From NCBI GenBank assembly GCA_049997955.1, contig JAEBDY010000006.1:248001-312000 (forward strand): 64,000 nt of DNA. The letters run 5' to 3'. Under the pieces are notes generated by a model. The model saw nothing but the letters and a program-made list of their open reading frames with translations. It searched no databases and was not told the DNA's origin. Origin of the DNA: Umezawaea sp049997955. GTDB lineage: Bacteria; Actinomycetota; Actinomycetes; Mycobacteriales; Pseudonocardiaceae. Shown piece after piece: positions 1-7,810 of the stretch (positions are counted from its first letter, which is position 1; each line of letters starts with the position of its first letter). A program made the position numbers and the translations under genes.

Positions 1-1
1 C

Positions 2-166
2 CTGCTCCAGGACAAGGTCCTGTTCGGCTCGGACTACCCGCTCATCACGCCGGACCGGTGGCTCGCCGACTTCGCGCGCCTGGAGATCAAGGACCACGTC
101 CGGCCGAAGATCCTCAAGGACAACGCGGTCCGGGCGCTCGGCCTGGACCGGAAGGAGGACCTATGA
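2..166 (+). CDS. Amidohydrolase-2 family protein, C-terminal end only
   Basis: The left edge cuts this gene; only the last 54 residues are present. They contain the LFGSDYP motif with the late active-site aspartate, followed by a helical tail ending NAVRALGL. This pattern is typical of the C-terminus of amidohydrolase-2 (decarboxylase-like, TIM-barrel) enzymes, where the aspartate is a metal ligand or catalytic base. The stop overlaps the start of the next gene in an ATGA tetranucleotide, so it is translationally coupled to the MaoC-like hydratase and probably shares a catabolic pathway with it. The substrate cannot be judged from this fragment. Confidence 0.8.
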   Translation: MLQDKVLFGSDYPLITPDRWLADFARLEIKDHVRPKILKDNAVRALGLDRKEDL

Positions 167-615
167 CCACCACCGCCTTCGACGACCTCCCCGGCCTGGC
201 GGGGACCGCGCTCGGCGCCGGCGAGTGGCTGGACGTGACGCAGGAGCGGATCGACCTGTTCGCCGACGCCACCGACGACCACCAGTGGATCCACGTCGAC
301 CCGGAACGGGCGAAGGACGGCCCGTTCGGCGAGCCGATCGCCCACGGCTACCTGACCCTGGCGCTCGTCATTCCACTGTGGACGAAGCTGCTCGACGTGC
401 CGGACGTGACCACGAAGGTCAACTACGGGTTGAACAGGGTCCGCTTCCCCGCGCCCGTCCCGGCCGGCGCCCGGATCAGGCTGTCCGGCGCGCTGGTGTC
501 GGTCGAGCAGGTCGGTGGCGGTGGCGTGCAGATCACCGCCGACGTGGTCGTGGAGATCGAGAACGGCGCCAAGCCCGCGTGCGTGGCGCAACCCGTGTTC
601 CGCTTCTACCGCTGA
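163..615 (+). CDS. MaoC-family (R)-specific enoyl hydratase
   Basis: This 150-residue single hot-dog-fold protein carries the hydratase signature near residues 33-46 (FADATDDHQWIHVD). Asp39 and His44 match the catalytic Asp/His pair of R-specific enoyl-CoA hydratases, and GEPIAHGYLTLAL completes the substrate pocket. The ATG at 163 is chosen because it overlaps the preceding stop (ATGA) and removes an N-terminal extension unlike the family. Lying between an amidohydrolase and an acyl-CoA ligase, it probably hydrates an unsaturated CoA ester in a degradative pathway. The specific acyl chain is unknown. Confidence 0.85.
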   Translation: MTTTAFDDLPGLAGTALGAGEWLDVTQERIDLFADATDDHQWIHVDPERAKDGPFGEPIAHGYLTLALVIPLWTKLLDVPDVTTKVNYGLNRVRFPAPVPAGARIRLSGALVSVEQVGGGGVQITADVVVEIENGAKPACVAQPVFRFYR

Positions 616-642
616 GCTCCACCGACTCGATGGGGTGTCACG

Positions 643-2151
643 ATGATCCACCGCAGCCCGCGGTCCGATGTGGACGTTCCTGGTTCGACGCTGACCGCGT
701 ACGTGCTCGACCGGGCGCACGGCGACCGGGTCGCGGTGGTCGACGCGGCCACCGGTGAGCGGCTGACGTACCGCGACCTGGCCGACGGCGTCGACGCGGC
801 GGCGGGCGGGCTGGCCGCGCTCGGCATCGGGCCCGGCGACGTCGTGGCGCTGATCAGCCACAACCAGCCGCGGTTCGCGCTCGGGCTGCACGCCGCGCTG
901 GTCGCGGGCGCGACCGTCACGCCGGTCAACCCGGTGCTGACCACCGGGGAGATCGTCAAGCAGCTGGAGGCGGCGCGGGCGGTCGCGGTGATCACGTCGG
1001 AGGCCGCTTCGGCGAAGGTCGCGGAAGCGGCCACCGCGGCGGGCGTGGAGCACCGGTTCGTGCTCGGCGCGGCGGAGGGGTTCACGCCGTTCGCCTCGCT
1101 GACCGGGGCCGCGCCCGACGTGGTGGTGGACCCGTCCACGGCCGTCGCGGTGCTGCCGTTCTCCAGCGGCACCACGGGCGCGGCGAAGGGGGTGATGCTC
1201 ACGCACCGGAACCTGGTCGCGAACATCTCGCAGAACTCGGCGGTGTGGCGAGTGACCTGCGATGACGTGTTCGCGGCCGTGCTGCCGTTCTTCCACATCT
1301 ACGGGTTCACGATCATCCTCGGCATCGCTTTCCGGCACGGTGCCACCGTTGTGACGCTGCCGCGCTACGACGGTGACGCTCATCTGCGGATGATCGCCGA
1401 GCACCGGGTGACCAGGGCGTTCCTCGCTCCTCCGATGGTGCTGGGGTTGGCGGGTTCCGGTTCTGGTGATCATGACCTGTCGTCGTTGCGGTTCGCGATC
1501 TGCGGCGCCGCGCCGGTGGACGTGGGGGTGGTCGAGCGGGCCGAGGCCGTGTTGGGGTGTCCGATTCGGCAGGGGTACGGGATGACGGAGGCCTCGCCGG
1601 GGATCACGTTGGTGCCGGAGGACGGGTTCGTGGACGTTCCCGCTGGGTCGGTCGGGATGTTGTTGCCCGGTACCGAGGCCCGGTTGGTCGATCCCTCGGG
1701 TGGGGAGGCTTCCCTGGAAGGGGAGCTTTGGGTGCGGGGGCCGCAGGTGATGGCCGGGTACCTCGGGGATCCTTCGGCCAGTGCTGACGCGGTGGTGGAC
1801 GGGTGGCTTCGGACCGGGGACGTCGTGCGGGTCGAGGGGGAGGTGTTCTGGGTGGTGGACCGGGTGAAGGAGTTGATCAAGTACAAGGGGTACCAGGTTG
1901 CCCCGGCCGAGTTGGAGGCGTTGTTGTTGACGCATCCCGGGGTGGTCGATGTCGCCGTAGTGGGGGTGCCGGATGTTTTGGGTGGGGAGGTGCCCAAGGC
2001 GTTCGTGGTGGGGGTGGGGGTTTCCGGGGCGGAGTTGATGGAGTGGGTTTCGGGGCGGGTTGCGCCTTACAAGAAGGTGCGGAGTGTGGAGTTCGTCGGG
2101 GAGATTCCGAAGTCGCCTAGTGGGAAGATTCTTCGGAGGTTGTTGAGGTAG
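643..2151 (+). CDS. AMP-dependent acyl-CoA synthetase (4-coumarate-CoA-ligase-like)
   Basis: A 502-residue ANL-superfamily enzyme that activates a carboxylic acid as acyl-AMP and transfers it to CoA. The phosphate loop SSGTTGAAKGVMLTH is at about residues 174-188, followed by YGMTEAS, the LRTGD hinge region and the C-terminal PKSPSGKILRR with the catalytic lysine (about Lys495). It lies 27 bp after the hydratase and probably in the same unit. Codon use changes inside the gene: up to about position 1430 wobble positions favour C, and after that GGG, TTG and GTG dominate and the coding strand becomes C-poor. The substrate is not predictable beyond an aromatic or medium-chain acid. Confidence 0.88.
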   Translation: MIHRSPRSDVDVPGSTLTAYVLDRAHGDRVAVVDAATGERLTYRDLADGVDAAAGGLAALGIGPGDVVALISHNQPRFALGLHAALVAGATVTPVNPVLTTGEIVKQLEAARAVAVITSEAASAKVAEAATAAGVEHRFVLGAAEGFTPFASLTGAAPDVVVDPSTAVAVLPFSSGTTGAAKGVMLTHRNLVANISQNSAVWRVTCDDVFAAVLPFFHIYGFTIILGIAFRHGATVVTLPRYDGDAHLRMIAEHRVTRAFLAPPMVLGLAGSGSGDHDLSSLRFAICGAAPVDVGVVERAEAVLGCPIRQGYGMTEASPGITLVPEDGFVDVPAGSVGMLLPGTEARLVDPSGGEASLEGELWVRGPQVMAGYLGDPSASADAVVDGWLRTGDVVRVEGEVFWVVDRVKELIKYKGYQVAPAELEALLLTHPGVVDVAVVGVPDVLGGEVPKAFVVGVGVSGAELMEWVSGRVAPYKKVRSVEFVGEIPKSPSGKILRRLLR

Positions 2152-2178
2152 GGGTGGGTTGTGATGGCGTGTTTCTCC

Positions 2179-2287
2179 GTCACCCCGCTCGCGTGATTGT
2201 CTCGATCATTTTCCTTGATTTGTCAAGGCGGGAAAGATGCCTTGACAAACGAAGAAAAATGCTGAGGGCGCTTCGGATCGGGGTGGC
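2179..2287 (+). repeat. Structured repeat R1, copy 1 (degenerate)
   Basis: Imperfect nested palindrome. The outer arms 2179-2190 and 2276-2287 match at 10 of 12 positions (core CACCCCG/CGGGGTG). The inner arms 2207-2229 and 2239-2261 pair at 20 of 23 positions around the core TTTGTCAAGGC and the loop GGGAAAGAT. It is the most diverged of three copies (others at 41353-41458 and, inverted, 60699-60805). The rest of the 268-bp gap between the ligase and the Lrp gene holds no convincing gene and is rich in G and T on this strand. Confidence 0.8.
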
Positions 2288-2419
2288 GGAGGGGGACTGC
2301 GTCGGATTGGGTGCGTGCTTCCGCTTTGGCGGTGGGTGGGTGTCGTTGCTGCGCTTGACTGTGGTGGGGCGGGTTTCGTTGCTGCACTTGGCCCGTGCTG
2401 CGCTGACCGTGCCGTGTGG

Positions 2420-2914
2420 TCAGGTGATGCGTTCCAGCAGTGGGCGGACCCTGGGTGGGACCGGGGTTGAGAGGGCTATTGAGGTTGATAGGCGTTCTAC
2501 GCCTGGGACGTCTACCATTTCGTCGATTACGCGTTGCAGGTCTGCGTTTGAATGGGCGACCATGCGTACGAAGAGGTCGCCTTGGCCTGTTGTTGCGTGC
2601 ACTTCGCAGACCTCGTTGATCGCCGCCAGGCCGTTGGAGACCTCTTGTCTGCGGCCTTGCGCTATTTCCAGCACCGCGAACGCGGTGAGGGTGTAGCCCA
2701 TCGCGGCCAGGTCGACCGCCGGCGGGAAGCCCGTGAGCACGCCCTTGGCCACCAGGCGGTCCAGCCTGGCCTGGACCGTGCCGCGTGCCACGCCCAAGCG
2801 GCGGGAGCATTCCAGCACTCCCAGGCGGGGCTCGTCCGTGAGCAGCAGCAGCAGGCGGGCGTCCAGGGAGTCCAGCGGCTGGTCAGAGTGTTCTAGGTGT
2901 TCGCCCGAAGTCAT
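2420..2914 (-). CDS. Lrp/AsnC-family transcriptional regulator
   Basis: A 164-residue protein with an N-terminal winged helix-turn-helix (residues about 15-60, LDARLLLLLTDEPRLG then CSRRLGVARGTVQARLDRL) and a C-terminal RAM ligand-binding domain (from about residue 70, including GDLFVRMVAHS). Lrp/AsnC proteins are octameric regulators sensing amino acids. It is divergent from hppD with about 100 bp between the two starts, so it probably controls tyrosine catabolism. Palindromes in that gap are candidate sites. The coding strand of its 3' half is A/C-rich, continuing the skew of the neighbouring DNA. Confidence 0.9.
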   Translation of the reverse strand: MTSGEHLEHSDQPLDSLDARLLLLLTDEPRLGVLECSRRLGVARGTVQARLDRLVAKGVLTGFPPAVDLAAMGYTLTAFAVLEIAQGRRQEVSNGLAAINEVCEVHATTGQGDLFVRMVAHSNADLQRVIDEMVDVPGVERLSTSIALSTPVPPRVRPLLERIT

Positions 2915-2918
2915 GCAT

Positions 2919-2948
2919 CACTGTACAAGATGTCCAGTGATTTCACTG
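2919..2948. promoter_or_regulatory. Candidate Lrp operator between the Lrp gene and hppD
   Basis: Two overlapping inverted repeats lie just upstream of the Lrp start and about 70 bp before hppD. CACTG-11 nt-CAGTG spans 2919-2939, and CAGTGA-TT-TCACTG spans 2935-2948. Lrp/AsnC regulators bind short degenerate palindromes and commonly control a divergent neighbour. Assignment to this Lrp protein is inference from position and symmetry only. Confidence 0.4.
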
Positions 2949-3017
2949 AGTGTTGCTCAGGATGCCTGGCACCGCACATGCTCTGGGTATCGAACTGACC
3001 AAACGGAGGGGAACACC

Positions 3018-4220
3018 ATGACCGGGACTCTGGGGCGCAGTGACCAGCAGCTCGACGACGTGAGCTATGACCAGCTCCGACAGCTCGTCGGGCTGGTGGA
3101 CTACGACGCCACCAAGGACCCGTTCCCCGTGCGGTCCATGGACGCCGTGGTGTTCGTGGTGGGCAACGCCACCCAGACCGCGTGGTTCTACCAGGTGGCG
3201 TTCGGGATGCAGCTGATCGCCTACGCCGGTCCCGAGACCGGGCAGCGCGACCACAAGTCGTTCGTGCTCAAGTCCGGGTCGGCGCGCTTCGTGATCAAGG
3301 GCGGCGTGCTGCCGGACAGCGAACTGCTGGAGCACCACCGCAGGCACGGTGACGGTGTGGTGGACCTGGCGCTGGAGGTCGACGACGTCGACCGCTGCAT
3401 CGCGCACGCCCGGTCGCAGGGTGCGACCGTGCTGGAGGAGCCGCACGACGTCAGCGACGACAACGGCACCGTGCGCATGGCCGCCATCGCGACGTACGGC
3501 GAGACCCGCCACACGCTGGTCGACCGGTCCGCCTACCAGGGTCCGTACCTGCCGGGGTACGTCGTCAAGGAGAGCACCGTGGTGCGGCCCGCGGGGGCGC
3601 CGAAGCGGCTGTTCCAGGCGGTCGACCACTGCGTCGGCAACGTCGAGCTGGGCAAGATGGACTACTGGGTCGAGTGGTACAACCGCGTCATGGGCTTCGT
3701 GAACATGGCGGAGTTCATCGGCGACGACATCGCCACCGACTACTCGGCACTGATGAGCAAGGTCGTCTCCAACGGCAACCACCGGGTCAAGTTCCCGCTC
3801 AACGAGCCCGCCGTCGCGCAGCGCAAGTCGCAGATCGACGAGTACCTGGAGTTCTACGAGGGCGCGGGCGTGCAGCACATCGCGCTGGCGACCAACGACA
3901 TCATCGGCACCGTGACGGCCATGCGCGCGTCGGGCGTCGAGTTCCTCGAAACCCCGGACTCCTACTACGACGACCCGGAGCTGCGGGCCCGCATCGGCAA
4001 GGTGCGCGTGCCGATCGAGGTGCTCAAGGAGCACCGCATCCTGGTCGACCGCGACGAGGACGGCTACCTGCTGCAGATCTTCACCAAGCCGATCGGCGAC
4101 CGGCCCACGGTGTTCTACGAGCTGATCGAGCGCCACGGCTCGCTGGGCTTCGGCAAGGGCAACTTCAAGGCGCTGTTCGAGGCGATCGAGCGCGAGCAGG
4201 AGCGCCGGGGCAACCTCTGA
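3018..4220 (+). CDS. hppD: 4-hydroxyphenylpyruvate dioxygenase
   Basis: A 400-residue, full-length non-heme iron dioxygenase converting 4-hydroxyphenylpyruvate to homogentisate in tyrosine degradation. It has two vicinal-oxygen-chelate domains. The three iron ligands are visible in the C-terminal half: His204 (VDHCVGNV), His287 (GVQHIALAT) and Glu368 (FYELIER). The conserved C-terminal helix GSLGFGKGNFKALFEAIEREQ closes the active site. The ATG at 3018 follows the ribosome-binding site ACGGAGGGG. Longer upstream starts would run through the Lrp promoter region. No homogentisate dioxygenase is adjacent. Confidence 0.96.
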   Translation: MTGTLGRSDQQLDDVSYDQLRQLVGLVDYDATKDPFPVRSMDAVVFVVGNATQTAWFYQVAFGMQLIAYAGPETGQRDHKSFVLKSGSARFVIKGGVLPDSELLEHHRRHGDGVVDLALEVDDVDRCIAHARSQGATVLEEPHDVSDDNGTVRMAAIATYGETRHTLVDRSAYQGPYLPGYVVKESTVVRPAGAPKRLFQAVDHCVGNVELGKMDYWVEWYNRVMGFVNMAEFIGDDIATDYSALMSKVVSNGNHRVKFPLNEPAVAQRKSQIDEYLEFYEGAGVQHIALATNDIIGTVTAMRASGVEFLETPDSYYDDPELRARIGKVRVPIEVLKEHRILVDRDEDGYLLQIFTKPIGDRPTVFYELIERHGSLGFGKGNFKALFEAIEREQERRGNL

Positions 4221-4275
4221 CCCTCGGCGGACGTACTGGTTGCGGATAGGGAAATCCGTTGATCAGGAGACTGCT

Positions 4276-4782
4276 TTGAAGATCATCGAGGGAACGGTCC
4301 TGTCAGGCGTCGGCGCGGCGGTCCTGCTGCTCAGCGCACTTGCGAGCGGCAGTTCCACCGCCGCGCCGACGTCGTCGCCGTCATCCGGGGAGAGCACGGT
4401 CGAGGTCCAGCGGCTCGCGAGCGGGCCGCAGATGCCCGCGACGGTCCCGGTGTCGGTCGTGAAGGCCCTGCGGGAAGACGGGACCGTCGACTTCCAGGTG
4501 GCTCGGTTCGTGCGCCACGTGCCGAACAACCGGAAGGTCGAGGCGATCGACGGACTCGTCCACACGGCCGTGCTGGCGGCGGACGCGGAGTTCCTGTCGA
4601 CCACGGGCTGCGACCCCTGGAACCCGGTCCCCCCGTCCACCGACGAGCAAGGACTGGGCACCGTGCCGTGCGATCGGGCCGCCTTCGCGGCGATGACGAC
4701 GGCGCGGGAGCACTACGCGCCCGCGATCTTCTACAACGACGCCGGGGAGATCTCCAAGATCGCCCACCACTACCACCCCTGA
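4276..4782 (+). CDS. Secreted protein of unknown function
   Basis: Unrecognised 168-residue protein. I prefer the TTG at 4276 because AGGAGA lies about six bases upstream and the product then starts directly with a signal peptide (LKIIEGTVLSGVGAAVLLLSALASG). A TTG at 4240 would add 12 residues in front. The mature part begins Ser/Thr/Pro-rich, then a globular section with two cysteines (TTGCDPW and GTVPCDRAAF) that could form a disulfide. It lies 55 bp downstream of hppD but shows no link to tyrosine metabolism. Confidence 0.65.
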   Translation: MKIIEGTVLSGVGAAVLLLSALASGSSTAAPTSSPSSGESTVEVQRLASGPQMPATVPVSVVKALREDGTVDFQVARFVRHVPNNRKVEAIDGLVHTAVLAADAEFLSTTGCDPWNPVPPSTDEQGLGTVPCDRAAFAAMTTAREHYAPAIFYNDAGEISKIAHHYHP

Positions 4783-4897
4783 CGGCCGTCTGACGGGGCC
4801 CCGCCACCTCTCGACGACGAGTTGGCACCCACCCGCTCGGGGACGGGTACGCTCTGTCTTGGGGAACCTCACAGGGCGTTCACATCGGGGAGGCGGC

Positions 4898-5146
4898 ATG
4901 GCACTCGCAAAGCGCGTAGCCGCTGTGCTTCCGCTCTTCGGAGCGGTCGCCACGGCCGTGACCCTGACCGGCGCGGCCTTCTTCACCGTCGCCCAAGCGG
5001 GGTGCCACGATTCCGGCCACTTCGAGCAGCAGAACGGCACGCTCCAGTTCGTCGGCGGTTGCGTCGACGGCCAGGACCTGCCCGCGGTGCCGAAGACCGA
5101 GAACTCGCCGTACCAGCTGCCGGGCGACAACCTGGTCAAGCCCTAG
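4898..5146 (+). CDS. Small secreted protein of unknown function
   Basis: Unrecognised 82-residue protein. The ATG at 4898 is preceded by GGGGAGG at a good distance. Residues 1-34 form a signal peptide (MALAKRVAAVLPLFGAVATA, ending FFTVAQAG). The mature part is about 48 residues with two cysteines (GCHDSG and GGCVDG), which may form one disulfide. A strong hairpin follows directly. Its own ribosome-binding site and the 115-bp upstream gap suggest a separate transcript from the preceding secreted protein. Confidence 0.6.
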   Translation: MALAKRVAAVLPLFGAVATAVTLTGAAFFTVAQAGCHDSGHFEQQNGTLQFVGGCVDGQDLPAVPKTENSPYQLPGDNLVKP

Positions 5147-5154
5147 GCGTCACG

Positions 5155-5198
5155 ACGACGAAGGGGCCTCCGCACGCGTGCGGAGGCCCCTTCGTCGT
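5155..5198. terminator. Bidirectional hairpin terminator between the small secreted gene and metB
   Basis: Perfect 20-bp stem (left arm 5155-5174, right arm 5179-5198) with a CGCG loop, core GGGGCCTCCGCA. It sits between convergent genes and has no clear T-tract, as is usual in actinomycetes. Confidence 0.8.
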
Positions 5199-5206
5199 GC
5201 CGGGGA

Positions 5207-6361
5207 TCAGTCCAGTGCGGCGACCAGGTCGGCGACGAGGTCGTCACCGGCCTCGATGCCGACGGAGACGCGGATCAGGTCCGACGGCACCTCCAGCAGC
5301 GAGCCCTCGGTGCTGGCGTGCGTCATCTTGCCGGGGTGCTCGATCAGCGACTCGACGCCGCCGAGCGACTCGGCCAGCGTGAACAGCTTGGTGCGGGCGC
5401 ACACGTCGAGCGCGGCCTGCTCGCCGCCGTGGACGGTGAACGAGATCATCCCGCCGAACCGGCGCATCTGCTTCGCCGCCAGCTCGTGGCCGGGGTGCTC
5501 CGGCAGGCCGGGGTAGAGCACGGACTTGACCTTGGGGTGCTTGAGCAGCGCCTGCACGACCAGCTCGGCGTTGTCCGAGTGCTTCTCCATGCGCAGTTCG
5601 AGCGTCTTGATGCCGCGCAGCGTCAGCCACGAGTCGAACGGGCTGGCGACCGCGCCCGCGCCGTTCTGCAGGAAGCCGAACTGGGCGTCCAGCTCGTCGT
5701 CGGAGGTGATGAGCGCGCCGCCGACGACGTCGGAGTGGCCGCCGATGTACTTGGTCGTGGAGTGCATGACCACGTCCGCGCCCAGGCCGAGCGGGCTCTG
5801 CAGGTACGGGGAGGCGAAGGTGTTGTCCACCACGAGCAGCGCGCCCGCGGAGTGCGCGATCTGGGACAGGCCCGCGATGTCCGCGATGTTCAGCAGCGGG
5901 TTGGTGGGCGTCTCGATCCAGATCACCTTGGTGTTGGGGCGGACCGCGGCGCGAACGGCGTCCACATCGGACAGTTCGACGGGCGAGTGCTCGATGCCCC
6001 AGTGGCCCAGCACCTTGTCGATGAGCCGGAACGTGCCGCCGTAGGCGTCGTTCGGGATGAGGATGTGGTCGCCGGGGCGCAGCATCGAGCGGAGGGCCGC
6101 GTCGGTCGCGCCCATGCCCGAAGCGAAGGCGCGGGCGTGCCTGCCGCCCTCCAGCGAGGCCAGGCACTCCTCCAGGGCCGCCCTGGTGGGGTTGCCGGTG
6201 CGGGAGTACTCGAAGCCGCCCCTGAGGCCTCCCACGCCGTCCTGCGCGTACGTGGAGGTCGCGTGGATGGGCGGGATGACCGAGCCGGTGGTCGGATCGG
6301 GATCCTGACCCGCGTGGATTGCCCTGGTCGCGAAGCCGTAGTGGGCGGAGCTGTCCGTCAT
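5207..6361 (-). CDS. metB: Cystathionine gamma-synthase
   Basis: A 384-residue PLP enzyme of the Cys/Met-metabolism fold type I family, joining an activated homoserine ester with cysteine to form cystathionine. The PLP-binding lysine is Lys204 in HSTTKYIGGHSD. The family also shows here YSRTGNPTR, FASGMGA and SLGGVESLIEHP. Family members include cystathionine gamma-lyase, so a lyase role is possible, but a cystathionine beta-synthase gene nearby (7811-9181) fits reversible transsulfuration. Its upstream DNA contains three related hairpins. It converges on the small secreted gene. Confidence 0.88.
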   Translation of the reverse strand: MTDSSAHYGFATRAIHAGQDPDPTTGSVIPPIHATSTYAQDGVGGLRGGFEYSRTGNPTRAALEECLASLEGGRHARAFASGMGATDAALRSMLRPGDHILIPNDAYGGTFRLIDKVLGHWGIEHSPVELSDVDAVRAAVRPNTKVIWIETPTNPLLNIADIAGLSQIAHSAGALLVVDNTFASPYLQSPLGLGADVVMHSTTKYIGGHSDVVGGALITSDDELDAQFGFLQNGAGAVASPFDSWLTLRGIKTLELRMEKHSDNAELVVQALLKHPKVKSVLYPGLPEHPGHELAAKQMRRFGGMISFTVHGGEQAALDVCARTKLFTLAESLGGVESLIEHPGKMTHASTEGSLLEVPSDLIRVSVGIEAGDDLVADLVAALD

Positions 6362-6460
6362 GACTAGAGCCTACGGGTCCATTCGGACGTGCCGAAGACG
6401 AACGGGACACCGACCAGGGGTCGGGATCTTGAACGGGACCTCCGCTGGGCTGGTAGGCCT

Positions 6461-6510
6461 TCCGACCGAAGGTCGGATTCTCCTCGCCGAACCTCCGACC
6501 CAAGGTCGGA
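6461..6510. promoter_or_regulatory. Twin palindromes upstream of metB
   Basis: Two near-identical 17-bp palindromes, TCCGACC-GAA-GGTCGGA at 6461-6477 and TCCGACC-CAA-GGTCGGA at 6494-6510, lie 33 bp apart between the RDD gene and metB (start 6361). The shared core CCGACC/GGTCGG recurs in the terminator just upstream. They could be a paired operator for metB or decayed terminator copies. Confidence 0.4.
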
Positions 6511-6524
6511 ACCCCCGCACAAGT

Positions 6525-6555
6525 CCGGCCCCCGACCAAACTGGTCGGGGGCCGG
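6525..6555 (-). terminator. Hairpin terminator of the RDD-family gene
   Basis: Perfect 14-bp stem (6525-6538 with 6542-6555, core CCCCCGACCA/TGGTCGGGGG) and a 3-nt loop, about 40 bp beyond the stop of the minus-strand RDD gene. Confidence 0.7.
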
Positions 6556-6596
6556 GCTGTGCGGAGGATCCTCCGCCGATGTTCCGGTTCAGCGAT

Positions 6597-7697
6597 CTAC
6601 CACTGCTGGGGCGGCGGCTGCTGGCCGTACCCCTGCTGCGGGGGCTGCTGCTGCCCGTAGCCCTGCTGCGGCTGCTGGCCGTAGCCGTAGGGCTGCTGCT
6701 GGGCGGGCGGGCCGCCCGCACCGGGGTAGCCGCCGGGAGCGGCCGAGCCGTCGGCCATGACCACCACGGTGTTCATGATCTTGTCGGCCCAGGTCTGCTT
6801 CTTGACCTCCCAGAGCGGCGCGAGGTACCCCGCGCCGCAGGGCAGGCCGTCGATGAAGTGGCAGAGGTGCCGGACGAAGGCGTTGCCGAAGCCGACCGGC
6901 TGACCGCTCTGCTCGCTGATCAGCTTGGTCTTGGCGATCTTCTTGCCGAACGACTGGCCGGTCGTGCCCTGGAGGTACCAGGAGTTGTACGCCATGAAGC
7001 CGAGGATGCCGAGGTAGCCGATGCCACCGACGATCAGCGCCAAAGTCGGGTCACCGCTGGTGGCGATGACGAAGACCAGCAGGTAGAACACGATCATCGG
7101 AGCCACGTAGTCGATCAGGCCGCCGATCGCGCGCGCACCCCACTCGGCGTAGTTGCCCGCCGGGGCGCCGTACCCGCCCTGCGCCGGGTAACCGGGCTTG
7201 GCCCCCCACGCCTGCTGCTGCGGCTGGCCGTAGGCGGGCTGCTGCGCGCCCCAGGGCTGCTGCTGGCCGTAGGGCTGCTGGACGGGCTGGCCGTACGGGT
7301 TGGACGGCGGCTGCTGGCCGTAGGGCTGCTGCCCGTACTGCTGCGGCTGCTGGCCGTAGGGCTGCTGGACGGGCTGCCCGTACGGGTTCGACGGCGGCTG
7401 GCCGTACGCGGGCGGCTGCTGGGCGGGGAACCCGCCGGAGCCGGTCTGCGGCGGCTGGCCGTACGTCTGCGGCTGCTGGCCCTGACCCGACACGACCTGG
7501 GTCGCGTCGGCGTTGGGCTGCTGGCCCTGGCCGGGCGTGACGACCTGGGTCGCGTCGGCGGACGGGAAAGCCGGGGGCTGTCCGCCGCTCGGCACCACCT
7601 GCGTCGCGTCGGCGCTGGGAGCCTGGGCGTCCTGGCCCTGGCCCTCCTGTGGTTGGCCGCCGTGGTTCTGGCCTTCTGGCGGCTGCGGAGCGTTCAT
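6597..7697 (-). CDS. RDD-family membrane protein with PYGQ-rich low-complexity arms
   Basis: A 366-residue protein. The N-terminal half (about residues 1-185) is low complexity, with three DATQVV repeats in the first 70 residues, then many PYGQQ/YGQPP repeats including a duplicated block starting PPSNPYGQPVQQPYGQ. The RDD domain (about 185-310) has hydrophobic segments (YVAPMIVFYLLVFVIATSG, LALIVGGIGYLGILGFMAY) and the typical GQSFGKKIAKTKLI. The C-terminus returns to YGQQP repeats. The ATG at 7697 is used; a GTG at 7733 is possible but has no visible ribosome-binding site. Function is unknown. The repeated Thr-Gln motifs resemble Ser/Thr-kinase or FHA-type phosphosites (inference). Confidence 0.8.
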   Translation of the reverse strand: MNAPQPPEGQNHGGQPQEGQGQDAQAPSADATQVVPSGGQPPAFPSADATQVVTPGQGQQPNADATQVVSGQGQQPQTYGQPPQTGSGGFPAQQPPAYGQPPSNPYGQPVQQPYGQQPQQYGQQPYGQQPPSNPYGQPVQQPYGQQQPWGAQQPAYGQPQQQAWGAKPGYPAQGGYGAPAGNYAEWGARAIGGLIDYVAPMIVFYLLVFVIATSGDPTLALIVGGIGYLGILGFMAYNSWYLQGTTGQSFGKKIAKTKLISEQSGQPVGFGNAFVRHLCHFIDGLPCGAGYLAPLWEVKKQTWADKIMNTVVVMADGSAAPGGYPGAGGPPAQQQPYGYGQQPQQGYGQQQPPQQGYGQQPPPQQW

Positions 7698-7810
7698 CGG
7701 AGTGTCCAGCCCCTTTGTTCGGGTCGCGATCACGGGTAAGTCCAGGCCACGCTAGCGGATCGGCAGGCACGCGCTACCGGCAACCGGTGAACGCGTCGCG
7801 GAATACCCGT

